From Thalassotalea agarivorans (GTDB taxonomy: Bacteria; Pseudomonadota; Gammaproteobacteria; Enterobacterales; Alteromonadaceae), in NCBI RefSeq assembly GCF_030295955.1, contig NZ_AP027363.1, positions 2,480,001-2,544,000 of the forward strand: 64,000 nucleotides of DNA, given 5' to 3'. The notes under the pieces were generated by a model. That model ran no database searches. It saw only the letters and a list, made by a program, of their open reading frames with translations, and was not told the DNA's origin. A program made the translations under genes and the position numbers. Below are positions 53,125 to 62,238 of this stretch, in pieces. The stretch's first letter is position 1; the number at the start of each line of letters is the position of its first letter.

Positions 53125-53601
53125 TTAATGCAAAAACACGAAATACATAATCAACCAAGCCATCGCGCCAGCAAGAATATCATCTAGCATGATACCCAAA
53201 CCGCCATGTACTTTTTTATCTAGCAGGCTAATAGGCCAAGGTTTTAGGATATCGAAAATCCTAAACAGTACGAAGCCTAAAGCAACAGATTGCCATGTTA
53301 TTGGCATCATAAACATAGTCACCATAAGGCCAGCAATTTCATCCCATACAATTGCACCATGGTCGTGAACGCCTACATCACGCGCCGTTTTGCCACACAA
53401 ATAGACGCCAAATACGATGGCTACAGACATCACTGCGGCATACTCTAACGCAGGTAGATAGGCCATTAGCAAAACCAGTGGAATAGCAGCTAATGTGCCA
53501 AAGGTTCCTGGCGCTTTAGGTGCTAATCCACTACCAAAGCCTAACGCTAGAAAATGGACAGGATCTGATAGCTTAAAATTAACTTTGGTTGATTTATTCA
53601 T
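53125..53601 (-). CDS. pgpA: Phosphatidylglycerophosphatase A
   Basis: Membrane phosphatase of 158 residues. FLALGFGSGLAPKAPGTFGTL (about residues 17-37; key points GSG, PGTFGT), the central DVGVHDHGAIVWDEIAGLM (about 83-101; conserved D-H-x-x-I-V-x-D-E) and the GGLGIMLDDILAGAMAW end (about 134-150). It dephosphorylates phosphatidylglycerol phosphate in the inner membrane. It starts at ATG 53601, which overlaps the thiL stop by eight bases; an upstream TTG is unlikely. Last gene of nusB-thiL-pgpA. Confidence 0.95.
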   Translation of the reverse strand: MNKSTKVNFKLSDPVHFLALGFGSGLAPKAPGTFGTLAAIPLVLLMAYLPALEYAAVMSVAIVFGVYLCGKTARDVGVHDHGAIVWDEIAGLMVTMFMMPITWQSVALGFVLFRIFDILKPWPISLLDKKVHGGLGIMLDDILAGAMAWLIMYFVFLH

Positions 53602-54562
53602 TGCTAGCAAAGTGCTGGTAGCCTTGAATATCTATTGCTACCGGTTTGTTATTCATGGTTGTTGTTATTTTACCCGAAGCGTTCGTTTGACCAATGCAAG
53701 AAAAAGGAATGTTGGCATTAGAAAGCGCGGTTTCTGCGGCCACTTTGTTGGATTCAGATACGGCAAACAACAATTCATAGTCGTCACCACCATTGAGCGC
53801 TAGTGAATAGGCTTTGTCTTGTGGAAGGTAGTGACTAATAGCCGCGTGCATGGGCATATCATCAAGCACAATATTGGCTCCAACCGATGACGCATTGCAA
53901 ATATGGGTTAGATCAGCCAAAACCCCATCGGAGATATCGATTGCCGCGCTGGCATAATCTTTAATGATCTGTCCCGCTAATACGCGAGGAGATGGGTGAT
54001 TTAACCGCTCAAATACGGCTTCTTTGTCTTCTTGTGACAATGTTAGTCGACCATAGTGTTGCTCGAGCGCAAGCGCTGCACCGCCAACATTACCAGTAAC
54101 ATACAACCAATCGCCTCTGGACGCGCCGCTGCGAGTTAAGAACTTGTCTTTATTAACGCTACCTTGTGCTGTTGTCGTAATGGTTAGAGGGCCTTGTGTG
54201 GTATCACCACCTACTAATTGCACGTTGTAGTATTCGCAAAGTTCAAACAAGCCTTCACAAAACTCTTCAATCCATGACTGCTCTACACGCGGAAGTGAAA
54301 TAGCTAAAGATATCCAAAGCGGCTCGGCCCCCATAGAAGCTAAGTCCGATAAACTAACAGCTACGGCTTTATGTCCAATAGCTCTCGCAGGCGTATCTTC
54401 AGGGAAGTGTGTACCTGCAACGAGAGTATCGGTAGTGATTGCTATTTGCTTGTTTTCAGGGGCAGATAAGATGGCACAATCATCTCCAACGCCCAATGCA
54501 ACGTCTTTACGTTTAACCAGTTGCTTCGCAAAATAGGTTTTGATCAGATCAAATTCTTTCAT
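53594..54562 (-). CDS. thiL: Thiamine-monophosphate kinase
   Basis: Protein of 322 residues, usual length. KEFDLIKTYFA start, VALGVGDDCAILSAPEN (about residues 21-37), ITTDTLVAGTHF (about 41-52), AVSLSDLASMGAEPLWISLAIS, QLVGGDTTQGPLTIT (about 118-132), AAIDISDGVLADLTHI (about 206-221) and LNGGDDYELLFAV. It phosphorylates thiamine monophosphate to the diphosphate cofactor. I start at ATG 54562, although a GTG overlapping the nusB stop is possible. Confidence 0.96.
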   Translation of the reverse strand: MKEFDLIKTYFAKQLVKRKDVALGVGDDCAILSAPENKQIAITTDTLVAGTHFPEDTPARAIGHKAVAVSLSDLASMGAEPLWISLAISLPRVEQSWIEEFCEGLFELCEYYNVQLVGGDTTQGPLTITTTAQGSVNKDKFLTRSGASRGDWLYVTGNVGGAALALEQHYGRLTLSQEDKEAVFERLNHPSPRVLAGQIIKDYASAAIDISDGVLADLTHICNASSVGANIVLDDMPMHAAISHYLPQDKAYSLALNGGDDYELLFAVSESNKVAAETALSNANIPFSCIGQTNASGKITTTMNNKPVAIDIQGYQHFASNE

Positions 54563-54570
54563 GACAAGCA

Positions 54571-54987
54571 CTAGGCGCCAGGGCGTACTACCTTCACAGC
54601 CTTATCTAATACGCCATTAACGAACTTATGGCTATCATCAGCAGCAAAACTTTTTGCCAACTCAATAGCTTCATTAATAACAACACGATATGGCACATCT
54701 AAACATTCGCTTAATTCATATACAGCAACGCGAAGGATAGACTTTTCAACCAAATCAATATCTTCAAACGGACGATCAACATATGGCTTGATGGCCTCAT
54801 CAAGCGAAGACATATTGCTATTAACGCCTTTAAACAGCTTTTGAAAATATTCAATGTCGAAACGACGTTTTGCGTTCTCAGTCAAAAAATGAGTTTCAAC
54901 GTCTAACACGCTGTTGTTACTCATTTGCCAAGAATATACGGCTTGAACGGCAAGTTCTCTTGCTTTTCTACGCGGTGATGGTTTCAC
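54571..54987 (-). CDS. nusB: Transcription antitermination factor NusB
   Basis: All-helical RNA-binding protein of 138 residues. Begins KPSPRRKARELAVQAVYSWQMS, with RPFEDIDLVEKSILRVAVYEL (about residues 76-96), DVPYRVVINEAIELAKSF and the conserved FVNGVLDKAV at the end. With NusE/S10 it binds boxA in rRNA leaders. It starts with GTG 54985-54987. It follows ribH by 12 bases, the normal ribH-nusB-thiL-pgpA order. Confidence 0.97.
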   Translation of the reverse strand: MKPSPRRKARELAVQAVYSWQMSNNSVLDVETHFLTENAKRRFDIEYFQKLFKGVNSNMSSLDEAIKPYVDRPFEDIDLVEKSILRVAVYELSECLDVPYRVVINEAIELAKSFAADDSHKFVNGVLDKAVKVVRPGA

Positions 54988-54999
54988 GCTTAATACCTA

Positions 55000-55464
55000 T
55001 TAAAGTTGCTCTAGTACATTAACCATTTCAAGCGCGCTCAATGCCGCTTCACCACCTTTATTACCAGCTTTAGTGCCAGCACGTTCGATAGCTTGTTCAA
55101 TGGTATCAGTTGTAATTACACCAAATGCTACTGGTGTATCGAATTCCATGGCAACCTGTGCAAGGCCTTTGTTACACTCGCCAGCAACAAAATCAAAATG
55201 TGGTGTACCGCCGCGAATAACAGCGCCAATAGCAATGATTGCGTCGAAATCGCCTTTAGAGGCAACACGTTTTGCTGCAACAGGAAGTTCATACGCACCA
55301 GGAACACGAATTACGGTAATGTCAGCATCGTTTACAGCGCCATGACGTTTCAACGCGTCAACTGCACCCTCTAACAAACTCTCTACAATAAAGCTGTTAA
55401 AGCGAGAAACAACAATAGCAAATTTCTTGCCTGTAGCGACAAAGTTACCTTCAATTACGTTCAT
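55000..55464 (-). CDS. ribH: 6,7-dimethyl-8-ribityllumazine synthase
   Basis: Protein of 154 residues that assembles into icosahedral or pentameric shells. [26 protein letters not shown] (about residues 17-42), [14 protein letters not shown] (about 54-67), [22 protein letters not shown] (about 77-98) and [27 protein letters not shown] (about 114-140). It is the penultimate step of riboflavin synthesis. Other rib genes are outside the window. Confidence 0.97.
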   Translation of the reverse strand: MNVIEGNFVATGKKFAIVVSRFNSFIVESLLEGAVDALKRHGAVNDADITVIRVPGAYELPVAAKRVASKGDFDAIIAIGAVIRGGTPHFDFVAGECNKGLAQVAMEFDTPVAFGVITTDTIEQAIERAGTKAGNKGGEAALSALEMVNVLEQL

Positions 55465-55636
55465 TTAAATATCCCAGTGGAAAAAAGTGGCGCAATTCTA
55501 CCAAAAACAAAGCATTTATACCAACATATTAGCGGTCGCTAAGTTTTGCGCTCTATTGAATAAAATAATAGTAGATCAAGGGATTAAAGTTTTCCGCAGA
55601 AGACTGGCAAAAAAGAAGAAGAATTAGATAAAGTGC

Positions 55637-55666
55637 AATAAAAAAAGCGCCATTTTAGGCGCTTTT
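55637..55666 (-). terminator. Terminator of nqrM
   Basis: AAAAGCGCC (55643-55651), loop ATTTTA, GGCGCTTTT (55658-55666); a T run follows on the minus strand. It touches the nqrM stop codon. Confidence 0.85.
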
Positions 55667-55668
55667 AT

Positions 55669-55899
55669 TTAAATATTTTTTACATCGATGAGGTTTTTAG
55701 CTTTCTCTTTTTGTGCCGCTTTCTTTTCTCTTTCTAAGCGTTTTTCACATGGGTTATCGCAGTCGCAAGCCTTTTCAATACCCATTGTAGATAAGCCACC
55801 ACAACTACCCGCTAAACTTTTTTGCTGAAATATATAGCCCACGGCCATAGCCGCGACAACAACAATAAAAAAACCAAATGTAATAAGAAAAATTGTCAT
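55669..55899 (-). CDS. nqrM: Na+-NQR maturation factor NqrM
   Basis: Small membrane protein of 76 residues. One N-terminal helix (FLITFGFFIVVVAAMAVGYIF), then LAGSCGGLSTMGIEKACDCDNPC with the conserved cysteines (about residues 32, 43, 45, 49), and a lysine-rich tail. NqrM (DUF539) is needed to deliver Fe to Na+-translocating NADH:quinone reductase. I start at ATG 55899, eight bases after a GGA; the five upstream residues lack support. It follows apbE (55996-57009), as in nqr operons, but no nqrABCDEF gene lies in this window. Confidence 0.92.
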   Translation of the reverse strand: MTIFLITFGFFIVVVAAMAVGYIFQQKSLAGSCGGLSTMGIEKACDCDNPCEKRLEREKKAAQKEKAKNLIDVKNI

Positions 55900-55995
55900 A
55901 TTAAATTCCAGCAAATTATGCCCGATGAATAAAGCGGCGCTATTCTACCTATTTTTGCGCGACAACTCCAATGGCAAAGTCACGAAATTGTAACG

Positions 55996-57009
55996 CTACT
56001 TAAGGTATTGCATGAACGACTTTGTCACAATTTCTTCAAAGCCAGTGTCAGTTTTGACAATCATCAAAGCGGCAAGTTCATGCTCTTCTGCAAAGGCCAA
56101 ACCAAGTTCTGGCCCCATCACCATTATAGCAGTCGACAAGCCATCCGAAATCATCGACGACGGATGGATAACCGTCACTGACACCAAACGATGTTCAATA
56201 GGATACGCAGTATCTGGATCTATGATGTGAGAATAACGCTTTCCATCAACTTCAATATAGTTGCGATAATCACCTGAGGTAGCGACTGAGTTATTTTTAG
56301 GTACGATGATTTGATGGACTGCACGCTCTGTTGTAACCGGCTTTTCTATTGCCACATGCCAAAGCTCACCTGTCGCTTTAAATCCGCTCAAACGCATTTC
56401 ACCGCCGACCTCTACTAAATAGTCAGTAATGCCTTCAGCTTCTATTAACATGGCAACGACATCAACACCCCACCCTTTCGCAATGGTTGATAAATCAATG
56501 TAGATATCCGGTTGCGTTTTACTTAGTCCTTGCTCGGTTAGCACCACTTTGTTGTAACCGACACGCTCCCTGGCAATACTAATGTCTTGTTCTGAAGGAA
56601 CTCGCTCAGGCTGTAAATCAGGTCCAAACCCCCATAAATTTACCAACGGGCCAACCGTAATATCTAACTTGCCATTAGTTTGTTCAGCGATTTTTAGCGC
56701 TTCGGTTAATACTGTGCGAAAGCCTGCTGAAATAGCCACAGGTTGCTTACCTTGAGACTGATTAAAGCGCGTTATTTCAGAATCTTGTTGATAAGTAGAC
56801 ATTTCATCATTAACTTGCACCAAAGCCGCATCAATCTTCGTTTGCAACGCTGCTGAGTCAAAGTCATTGTCGACGATAACTTTTACGTTATAGGTTGTAC
56901 CCATGGTATATCCTTGCAAGTGCAATTCCTGTTTTTTAGGAATGCCCTGCCCAGGAAAACAACCTGCAAGAAAACACAGTAATATGACAAAAGTAAAACG
57001 TCTCAACAT
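55996..57009 (-). CDS. apbE: FAD:protein FMN transferase ApbE
   Basis: Lipoprotein of 337 residues: MLRRFTFVILLCFLAGCFPG with lipobox LAGC. Domain motifs: GYTMGTTYNVKV (about residues 35-46), LDITVGPLVNLWGFGP (about 117-132), IDLSTIAKGWGVDVVA (about 171-186), VGGEMRLSG, YRNYIEVDGKRYSHIIDP (about 255-272), HPSSMISDGLSTAIMVMG. It attaches FMN to Ser/Thr of NqrB, NqrC and similar proteins in the periplasm. nqrM follows, so it serves Na+-NQR in all likelihood. ATG 57009 is used; a TTG one codon upstream is less likely. Confidence 0.95.
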   Translation of the reverse strand: MLRRFTFVILLCFLAGCFPGQGIPKKQELHLQGYTMGTTYNVKVIVDNDFDSAALQTKIDAALVQVNDEMSTYQQDSEITRFNQSQGKQPVAISAGFRTVLTEALKIAEQTNGKLDITVGPLVNLWGFGPDLQPERVPSEQDISIARERVGYNKVVLTEQGLSKTQPDIYIDLSTIAKGWGVDVVAMLIEAEGITDYLVEVGGEMRLSGFKATGELWHVAIEKPVTTERAVHQIIVPKNNSVATSGDYRNYIEVDGKRYSHIIDPDTAYPIEHRLVSVTVIHPSSMISDGLSTAIMVMGPELGLAFAEEHELAALMIVKTDTGFEEIVTKSFMQYLK

Positions 57010-57097
57010 CAATCAACAACCTAGCAAAAATTTAATCGCGCTATTCTACCAATAAAACCGCCGCTATCACATGCAAAAATGCGCATTGAACTATTGT

Positions 57098-58825
57098 TTA
57101 ATCGGTAAACGCGTAAGAGAAATCCAAGCCGACATAACTACAATAAATGCGCTCTGGTCTAAATTTGCTAAAACGCCCCTGTCCGCTTCTCCAATCATCA
57201 GTTTTTGTAAGGGTAACTAAGATATCTGAATCTAGATACTGACTAGTCAGTTGCATTTTTTTTGAAGCATTTTGACAAAATGCAGCAACAGCCTTAACAA
57301 ATTTGTCGTCAGCAAACACATCTGAATCAACACTCAAGGGTTTAGTTGTCACTTTCGGCGTTTTTTTCCAATCGGCAAATTGCGCGCTTAATGTCGACTC
57401 GTTCAGAAACATTGAATCGCCACGCGTTAAGTAATGGACACTCACGTTATTGTTTTGCTTACCCTCAACAACAAAAACACCGGCTTGCCCAACTATATTC
57501 ATACTAATTGGTGAATCTTCCTGCCACGACACCACTAATGCTGTTGCCTCATCAACACCAAAAGCAAATGGGACGGCGGTATCCTGCACTAATCGGACTA
57601 ATCGGCCTTGTCTGCCGCGTTCTGAAAAATGAGTGTCCATTATCCCCCATTGAAACAAGCCAATCCCGCCAGAAGATTTGTAGGTTAGATCATCGTTTAA
57701 CACATCATTTTTACATGCGTTTGCCTTTTGACATCCTGCGCTAGGCAGCACATTGGCTTTAGCGCCACGCACCAGGGCATTTTCACTTCTACCGTTAGTG
57801 ATCATTGGTAACGATAATGCTTCATTACCAGACATTACAGCGGTACCGGCACTAGTGCCTCCCACGATTAACTTATTACTATTCATTTGCGTACGAATAG
57901 CTTTTAACACTGCATTGTCTTTACCATCGTTATTTTTAAAGGTAGCTGCGGTAAGTGATTGATCACCACCGTTAATAAACAACCCATCTGCGTCTTGTAT
58001 CAGCTCAACAAAAGCTTGTTGGTTTGCGCACATTTTTTGCTGCTGCATAAAATGATCAGGATATATCTGCGCTCTTTTTAGGGTATTTAATGCGCTTGCT
58101 TGAAACTGCGCTAACTGCTGACACTGCCCACTGTTTTGCCATAACGTATTTAACGCTTTATCAATCGGTAACCATTGCGTTGTAGCGCCCGCTTGTTCAA
58201 ACACTGAGGTATAAAAATCAACGGCTTCATAAGGATCTCTTGCTGATGCGGTAACAACTAATACAACCGGCTTTTCTCTTTGTTTTTGCTTGGCTTTTTG
58301 TTTGGCTAGTGAAACAAATTCATAAAAGATTTCCTGAGAAAATTCATTCTTTGACAATGAAAGCTGCACGACCTCTTTCATGCGAGTGCCATCTTCCAAA
58401 AATAACCCCACCTCTAAAGCATCCAGCATCAGGTAGAATTCTTTGTCAGCCAATGCATTAACTGTTTTGCGGCCATTATTGTCTAGCCACAATTCCCGTA
58501 GTTGCGTATAGGAAAGGTTTTTTCTATTTTTTCGCGCAATACGTTTAAGTAGACGCTCTAAATCACGCCTTTGCTGAGGCAAATGATCTGGCGACCAGTG
58601 CGAGAAAAGCAATGCTATATTTTCATTGGATAAACGATATAGGGGGGATTTTTTACTATCAGCAACAACGAAATCAGATCGCTGACAATGTTTAAGTGAC
58701 ATTGATGAGCAGGTATTTAAACCACCACCTACAAGAAAAAGCTTTGCGTCTTGATTAACATTTTTGCCCCAAGAAAGGCAGGAAATTAGTAATAATATCG
58801 ACAAGATAGCGGATTTTAACAGCAT
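57098..58825 (-). CDS. Secreted cyanophycinase-like peptidase S51
   Basis: Protein of 575 residues with a signal peptide (MLLKSAILSILLLISCLSWG). The S51 core spans about residues 180-450: VVTASARDP, DGLFINGGDQS (about 281-290), the nucleophile Ser near 325 in VGGTSAGTAVMSG, GIMDTHFSERGRQGRL (about 394-408) with the His of the dyad region, and FGVDEATALVV. Cyanophycinases hydrolyse multi-L-arginyl-poly-L-aspartate to beta-Asp-Arg. It carries about 150 extra residues before the core and a C-terminal domain of about 120. It is divergent from a TonB receptor gene and near an isoaspartyl dipeptidase gene, which fits such a substrate. Related peptidases with other substrates exist. Confidence 0.85.
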   Translation of the reverse strand: MLLKSAILSILLLISCLSWGKNVNQDAKLFLVGGGLNTCSSMSLKHCQRSDFVVADSKKSPLYRLSNENIALLFSHWSPDHLPQQRRDLERLLKRIARKNRKNLSYTQLRELWLDNNGRKTVNALADKEFYLMLDALEVGLFLEDGTRMKEVVQLSLSKNEFSQEIFYEFVSLAKQKAKQKQREKPVVLVVTASARDPYEAVDFYTSVFEQAGATTQWLPIDKALNTLWQNSGQCQQLAQFQASALNTLKRAQIYPDHFMQQQKMCANQQAFVELIQDADGLFINGGDQSLTAATFKNNDGKDNAVLKAIRTQMNSNKLIVGGTSAGTAVMSGNEALSLPMITNGRSENALVRGAKANVLPSAGCQKANACKNDVLNDDLTYKSSGGIGLFQWGIMDTHFSERGRQGRLVRLVQDTAVPFAFGVDEATALVVSWQEDSPISMNIVGQAGVFVVEGKQNNNVSVHYLTRGDSMFLNESTLSAQFADWKKTPKVTTKPLSVDSDVFADDKFVKAVAAFCQNASKKMQLTSQYLDSDILVTLTKTDDWRSGQGRFSKFRPERIYCSYVGLDFSYAFTD

Positions 58826-59213
58826 TTTTTGTCCTTTGTTTTATTGATAAGTTAGTTTTTTTCTTGCATCAAAGTGTTGACAAGAAAATTCAACCAGAGT
58901 ATTTCTAAAAATAAGACAACAAAAACACTGCTTGCGCCAACAAGCACTTTTTTAAACCCAAGATGAACAACACACTGTTTTTCATCGATGAGATAAGAAC
59001 CTTTATATATGTACAAGAAAGCTTTCTCGCTATCAACATATTCTTATCAAAACTACTACCTTTCGGAGTGGTTTGACGAATAAATCGTAATACAAGTTAT
59101 TGTATTTGCGAACGTTTGTCATTCGCCATCAAAACCCAATAAAAAATATAAATTGATTTGTCACGTCGCTGCGACTGTGCGCGCATGTCCGTCGTGCTTT
59201 GGAAGGATTTAAC
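58826..59213. other. Divergent promoter region of the cyanophycinase and receptor genes
   Basis: 388 bases with no convincing frame. TGCTTG (58929-58934), loop, CAAGCA (58941-58946) is a small hairpin followed by CTTTTTT on the plus strand and by a T run on the minus strand, so it could attenuate either transcript. GTCGCTGCGAC at 59165-59175 is an 11-base palindrome 38 bases ahead of the receptor ATG. Nothing else stands out. Confidence 0.5.
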
Positions 59214-62141
59214 ATGTCACTTTTTAAACCAAATTCTGTAGCACTTGCTATTGCGAGTGTTCTTTTTACCTCTTCTGCTTTAGCGCAAGAGGAACAACCG
59301 GCGCAAGAAACAGACGTCGAAAAAATTGTTGTAACAGGCAGTAATATTAAAGGCGTTGATCTAGAAGGTATGCAACCCATGGTTGTGTTATCGGCTGAGG
59401 ATATAAAATCTTCAGGAGCCTCAACAGTGTCTGAGCTGATGGTACAAATTACGCAAACGCGCGGTGGTACTGGCTCATTTAACACTTCTGAAAGTGGTGC
59501 TACTTCAACCTCTACTCCGGCTGGTCAAGCTGCCGCTTCGCTAAGAGGCTTAGGCGCAAGTTCAACACTTACATTAATCAACGGCCGTCGCGTAGCTGCA
59601 AGCTCGTTTGCTTCTGGCACGCAAAACTTTGTCGATGTAAACAGTATTCCATTAGCAGCAATAGAGCGTATTGAAATTTTAGCGACAGGCGCATCAGCCA
59701 CGTATGGTGCAGACGCGGTCGCCGGTGTAATTAATTATATTCTGAAGAAAGATTACGACGGCGCTGAAATTAACTTGTCGTACGGTAATAGCTTCGCCGA
59801 TAGTGACGAAGGCAAATACAACATTAACTTTATTTGGGGCACTGAAGTACTTGGCGGTCAGTTGACCTTGTTTGCAGATTATTTTGATCGCAATAGCTTT
59901 AGCGCACAAGATCGCGACTACACGGCAACGCCAGTGTTAGAAAGCAACTATTCTTATCTGCCCAAAGATACGCCGAACATCTACTACCTTTCTTCATACT
60001 CTGGTTTAGATGAAATCGGCGCGCCAAATTGTAAAACGGAGTTTGTGACTACTGAATTTGGCGAAGAAATATGTGCTTATTATCGCAATGAAGATGATGA
60101 ACTATTAAGCGCTTTGGAAGCGGGCTCTACAGGTTTGATCTTCAGTAAAGAATTCGGAGATATTACTTGGAACACCGACTTTTTTTACAGTCATAACAAG
60201 TCAGTTGCAGTATCCTCGCCTGCGCCAATAAACCGAGTGGATGATACTGAAGGTCCATTTGTACCAGTATCGGCACTTGACGTTTTCGATGACGAAACAC
60301 GCGACGCATTGCTTTACGATATGTGGATTGAAGATTTTGATTCCTTGCTTGGCAGAGTTATTGATGAAGGCTTTATGTTTGACGCCAGATTCTCTGATCC
60401 TCGTACCATCGAAATCGAAACAAACTCCTTCAGACTTGTCTCAGGACTAAGCGGCGTAATCAACGATTGGGATTGGGAAAGTGCCATCACTCTATCTAAA
60501 TCTGAATCGCAGCAAGAAGCGGTAAAAGGCATCTACAATCGCTACAAATATCATGCGGCTTTAACAGGTGAACTTTGTAACGATGGTTCAATTGCAAATT
60601 TTGACGGCGCCAACTTAAGCTGCGCAGCGGGCGGGCTTGCAGGAGTTTACAATCCATTTTTAGAAGGCGATAGCGCCAACAATGCAATTTTAGCGCTTGC
60701 GCAAGAAGTGCCAACACGTGACGGTGAAAGTACCGTTTACGCTTGGGACGCCAAAATTTCTGGTGAATTGTTCGAGCTTGGAAGCGACTACGTAAGATCA
60801 GCCTTTGGTGTTGAAGTGCGCAAAGAAGAAATCACTGATACGCCATCAATGAACGCTGTGGCAAGAGCAGAGAACGAATATCTTGTTGACGTGTTTGGCT
60901 TTGGCTCGAGTATTTCAGCTGCAGATAGAACGCAATATGGCGCTTTTGCCGAATTTTTTGTGCCTGTCACTGATCAGTTAGAAGTGCAATTAGCCGGTCG
61001 TTACGATCATTATGATGACTTTGGCGGAACCTTTAACCCGAAAGTTAGTTTTAGTTACAGACCATTTGATTCGTTAATCATGCGCGGTTCATGGTCAACC
61101 TCTTTTAGAGCACCTTCTTTAACCCAAGCCGGTGTGAAATTGCGCACCACCACAGCAACTTTTGATTGTGGTTCAAACCAAGCAGTAGCAGATTTGTATT
61201 GTGAAGGCTTTGGCGATGAGCGCAGCAACAACGTACTAGAGCTTGGTAACAGTGCATTAAAAGCAGAAGAGTCAGAGGCTGTAAGCTTTGGCTTTGCCTT
61301 TAGCCCAAGTAATGACACCACTCTTTCTGTCGATTATTGGCAGTTCGAACATGATGACCTGGTAGATACAGATATGACAGCGACATTGGACGCTGCTATC
61401 ACCGACAGTAGCCTGCGCCATTGTGGTATTGTGCCAGAAGGCGAAATGGGGATTTCATATGAAGAAGATCTGTGTCTAGTGACAGATTTAAGCGGCCTAA
61501 CAATTGAACAGGATGGTGCTAACTTAACTGAAATCTTGGATGAATGGGTGGCATTCGACAACCCTCGTTATGCTGAATTACCGCTTTATCGCGATCATGT
61601 TATTCAACTTGAAAACACTGGTTCACAATCGGTGAAAGGAGTTGACCTTGCCTTTGAACAATACTTTGATTTTTCGGCAGGTACTTTGTCATTCGATATC
61701 AATGCAACACATTACATTGAGTTTGACCGCAACAAGCCGGGATCAGATGAAATCGAAGCGTTAATCGGCACATGGCGTTACCCTGAAAACATCGCGAGCT
61801 TGCGAGTTGGTTGGTCACAAGATAACTTCTACGCAAGTATCACCGCGGATTATACCGATAGCTATGCAGATGATATTGATGGCCTGCGCGGACGCAATAT
61901 CGATGAGTTAGAAGATTTGGGTGAGCTAGATAGCGAAGGCCAACGTGACGTTGAATCATGGACCACCATCCGTGCCAATATCGGATACGATTTCGACAAT
62001 ATGAATATCAACTTCACAGTGAATAACTTACTTGATGAAGAGCCACCTGTGGCTTACGGTTCATCACGTGGTTACGATTCATATAATCACAATGCGCTTG
62101 GCGCAAACTATCGCGTTTCTTTTACTTACTTTTTTAAATAA
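59214..62141 (+). CDS. TonB-dependent outer-membrane receptor
   Basis: Protein of 975 residues: signal peptide (about 25 residues, ending ALAQ), TonB box-like VEKIVVTGSNI, plug domain with MQPMVVLSAEDIKSSG, LRGLGASSTLTLINGRR (about residues 105-121) and IERIEILATGASATYGADAVAGVINYIL (about 145-172), then a 22-strand barrel ending SFTYFFK with the terminal aromatic signal. It belongs to the large receptors common in marine gammaproteobacteria that import peptides or glycans. Placement between a cyanophycinase and an isoaspartyl dipeptidase points to beta-Asp-Arg or related peptides as ligand, which is inference. GGAAGGA lies six bases before ATG 59214; an upstream TTG is inside that site. Confidence 0.93.
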   Translation: MSLFKPNSVALAIASVLFTSSALAQEEQPAQETDVEKIVVTGSNIKGVDLEGMQPMVVLSAEDIKSSGASTVSELMVQITQTRGGTGSFNTSESGATSTSTPAGQAAASLRGLGASSTLTLINGRRVAASSFASGTQNFVDVNSIPLAAIERIEILATGASATYGADAVAGVINYILKKDYDGAEINLSYGNSFADSDEGKYNINFIWGTEVLGGQLTLFADYFDRNSFSAQDRDYTATPVLESNYSYLPKDTPNIYYLSSYSGLDEIGAPNCKTEFVTTEFGEEICAYYRNEDDELLSALEAGSTGLIFSKEFGDITWNTDFFYSHNKSVAVSSPAPINRVDDTEGPFVPVSALDVFDDETRDALLYDMWIEDFDSLLGRVIDEGFMFDARFSDPRTIEIETNSFRLVSGLSGVINDWDWESAITLSKSESQQEAVKGIYNRYKYHAALTGELCNDGSIANFDGANLSCAAGGLAGVYNPFLEGDSANNAILALAQEVPTRDGESTVYAWDAKISGELFELGSDYVRSAFGVEVRKEEITDTPSMNAVARAENEYLVDVFGFGSSISAADRTQYGAFAEFFVPVTDQLEVQLAGRYDHYDDFGGTFNPKVSFSYRPFDSLIMRGSWSTSFRAPSLTQAGVKLRTTTATFDCGSNQAVADLYCEGFGDERSNNVLELGNSALKAEESEAVSFGFAFSPSNDTTLSVDYWQFEHDDLVDTDMTATLDAAITDSSLRHCGIVPEGEMGISYEEDLCLVTDLSGLTIEQDGANLTEILDEWVAFDNPRYAELPLYRDHVIQLENTGSQSVKGVDLAFEQYFDFSAGTLSFDINATHYIEFDRNKPGSDEIEALIGTWRYPENIASLRVGWSQDNFYASITADYTDSYADDIDGLRGRNIDELEDLGELDSEGQRDVESWTTIRANIGYDFDNMNINFTVNNLLDEEPPVAYGSSRGYDSYNHNALGANYRVSFTYFFK

Positions 62142-62150
62142 ACGCACGCA

Positions 62151-62179
62151 GGTGGCTAGTTATTCTAGCCACCATTTTT
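62151..62179 (+). terminator. Terminator of the TonB-dependent receptor gene
   Basis: GGTGGCTAG (62151-62159), loop TTATT, CTAGCCACC (62165-62173), then ATTTTT. The following genes may have their own promoter or rely on read-through. Confidence 0.85.
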
Positions 62180-62238
62180 CTCTCACTAATTTAGTGCTTT
62201 AATTAGTAATAACTCTATAGCCATTTTGGGTAAACGAA

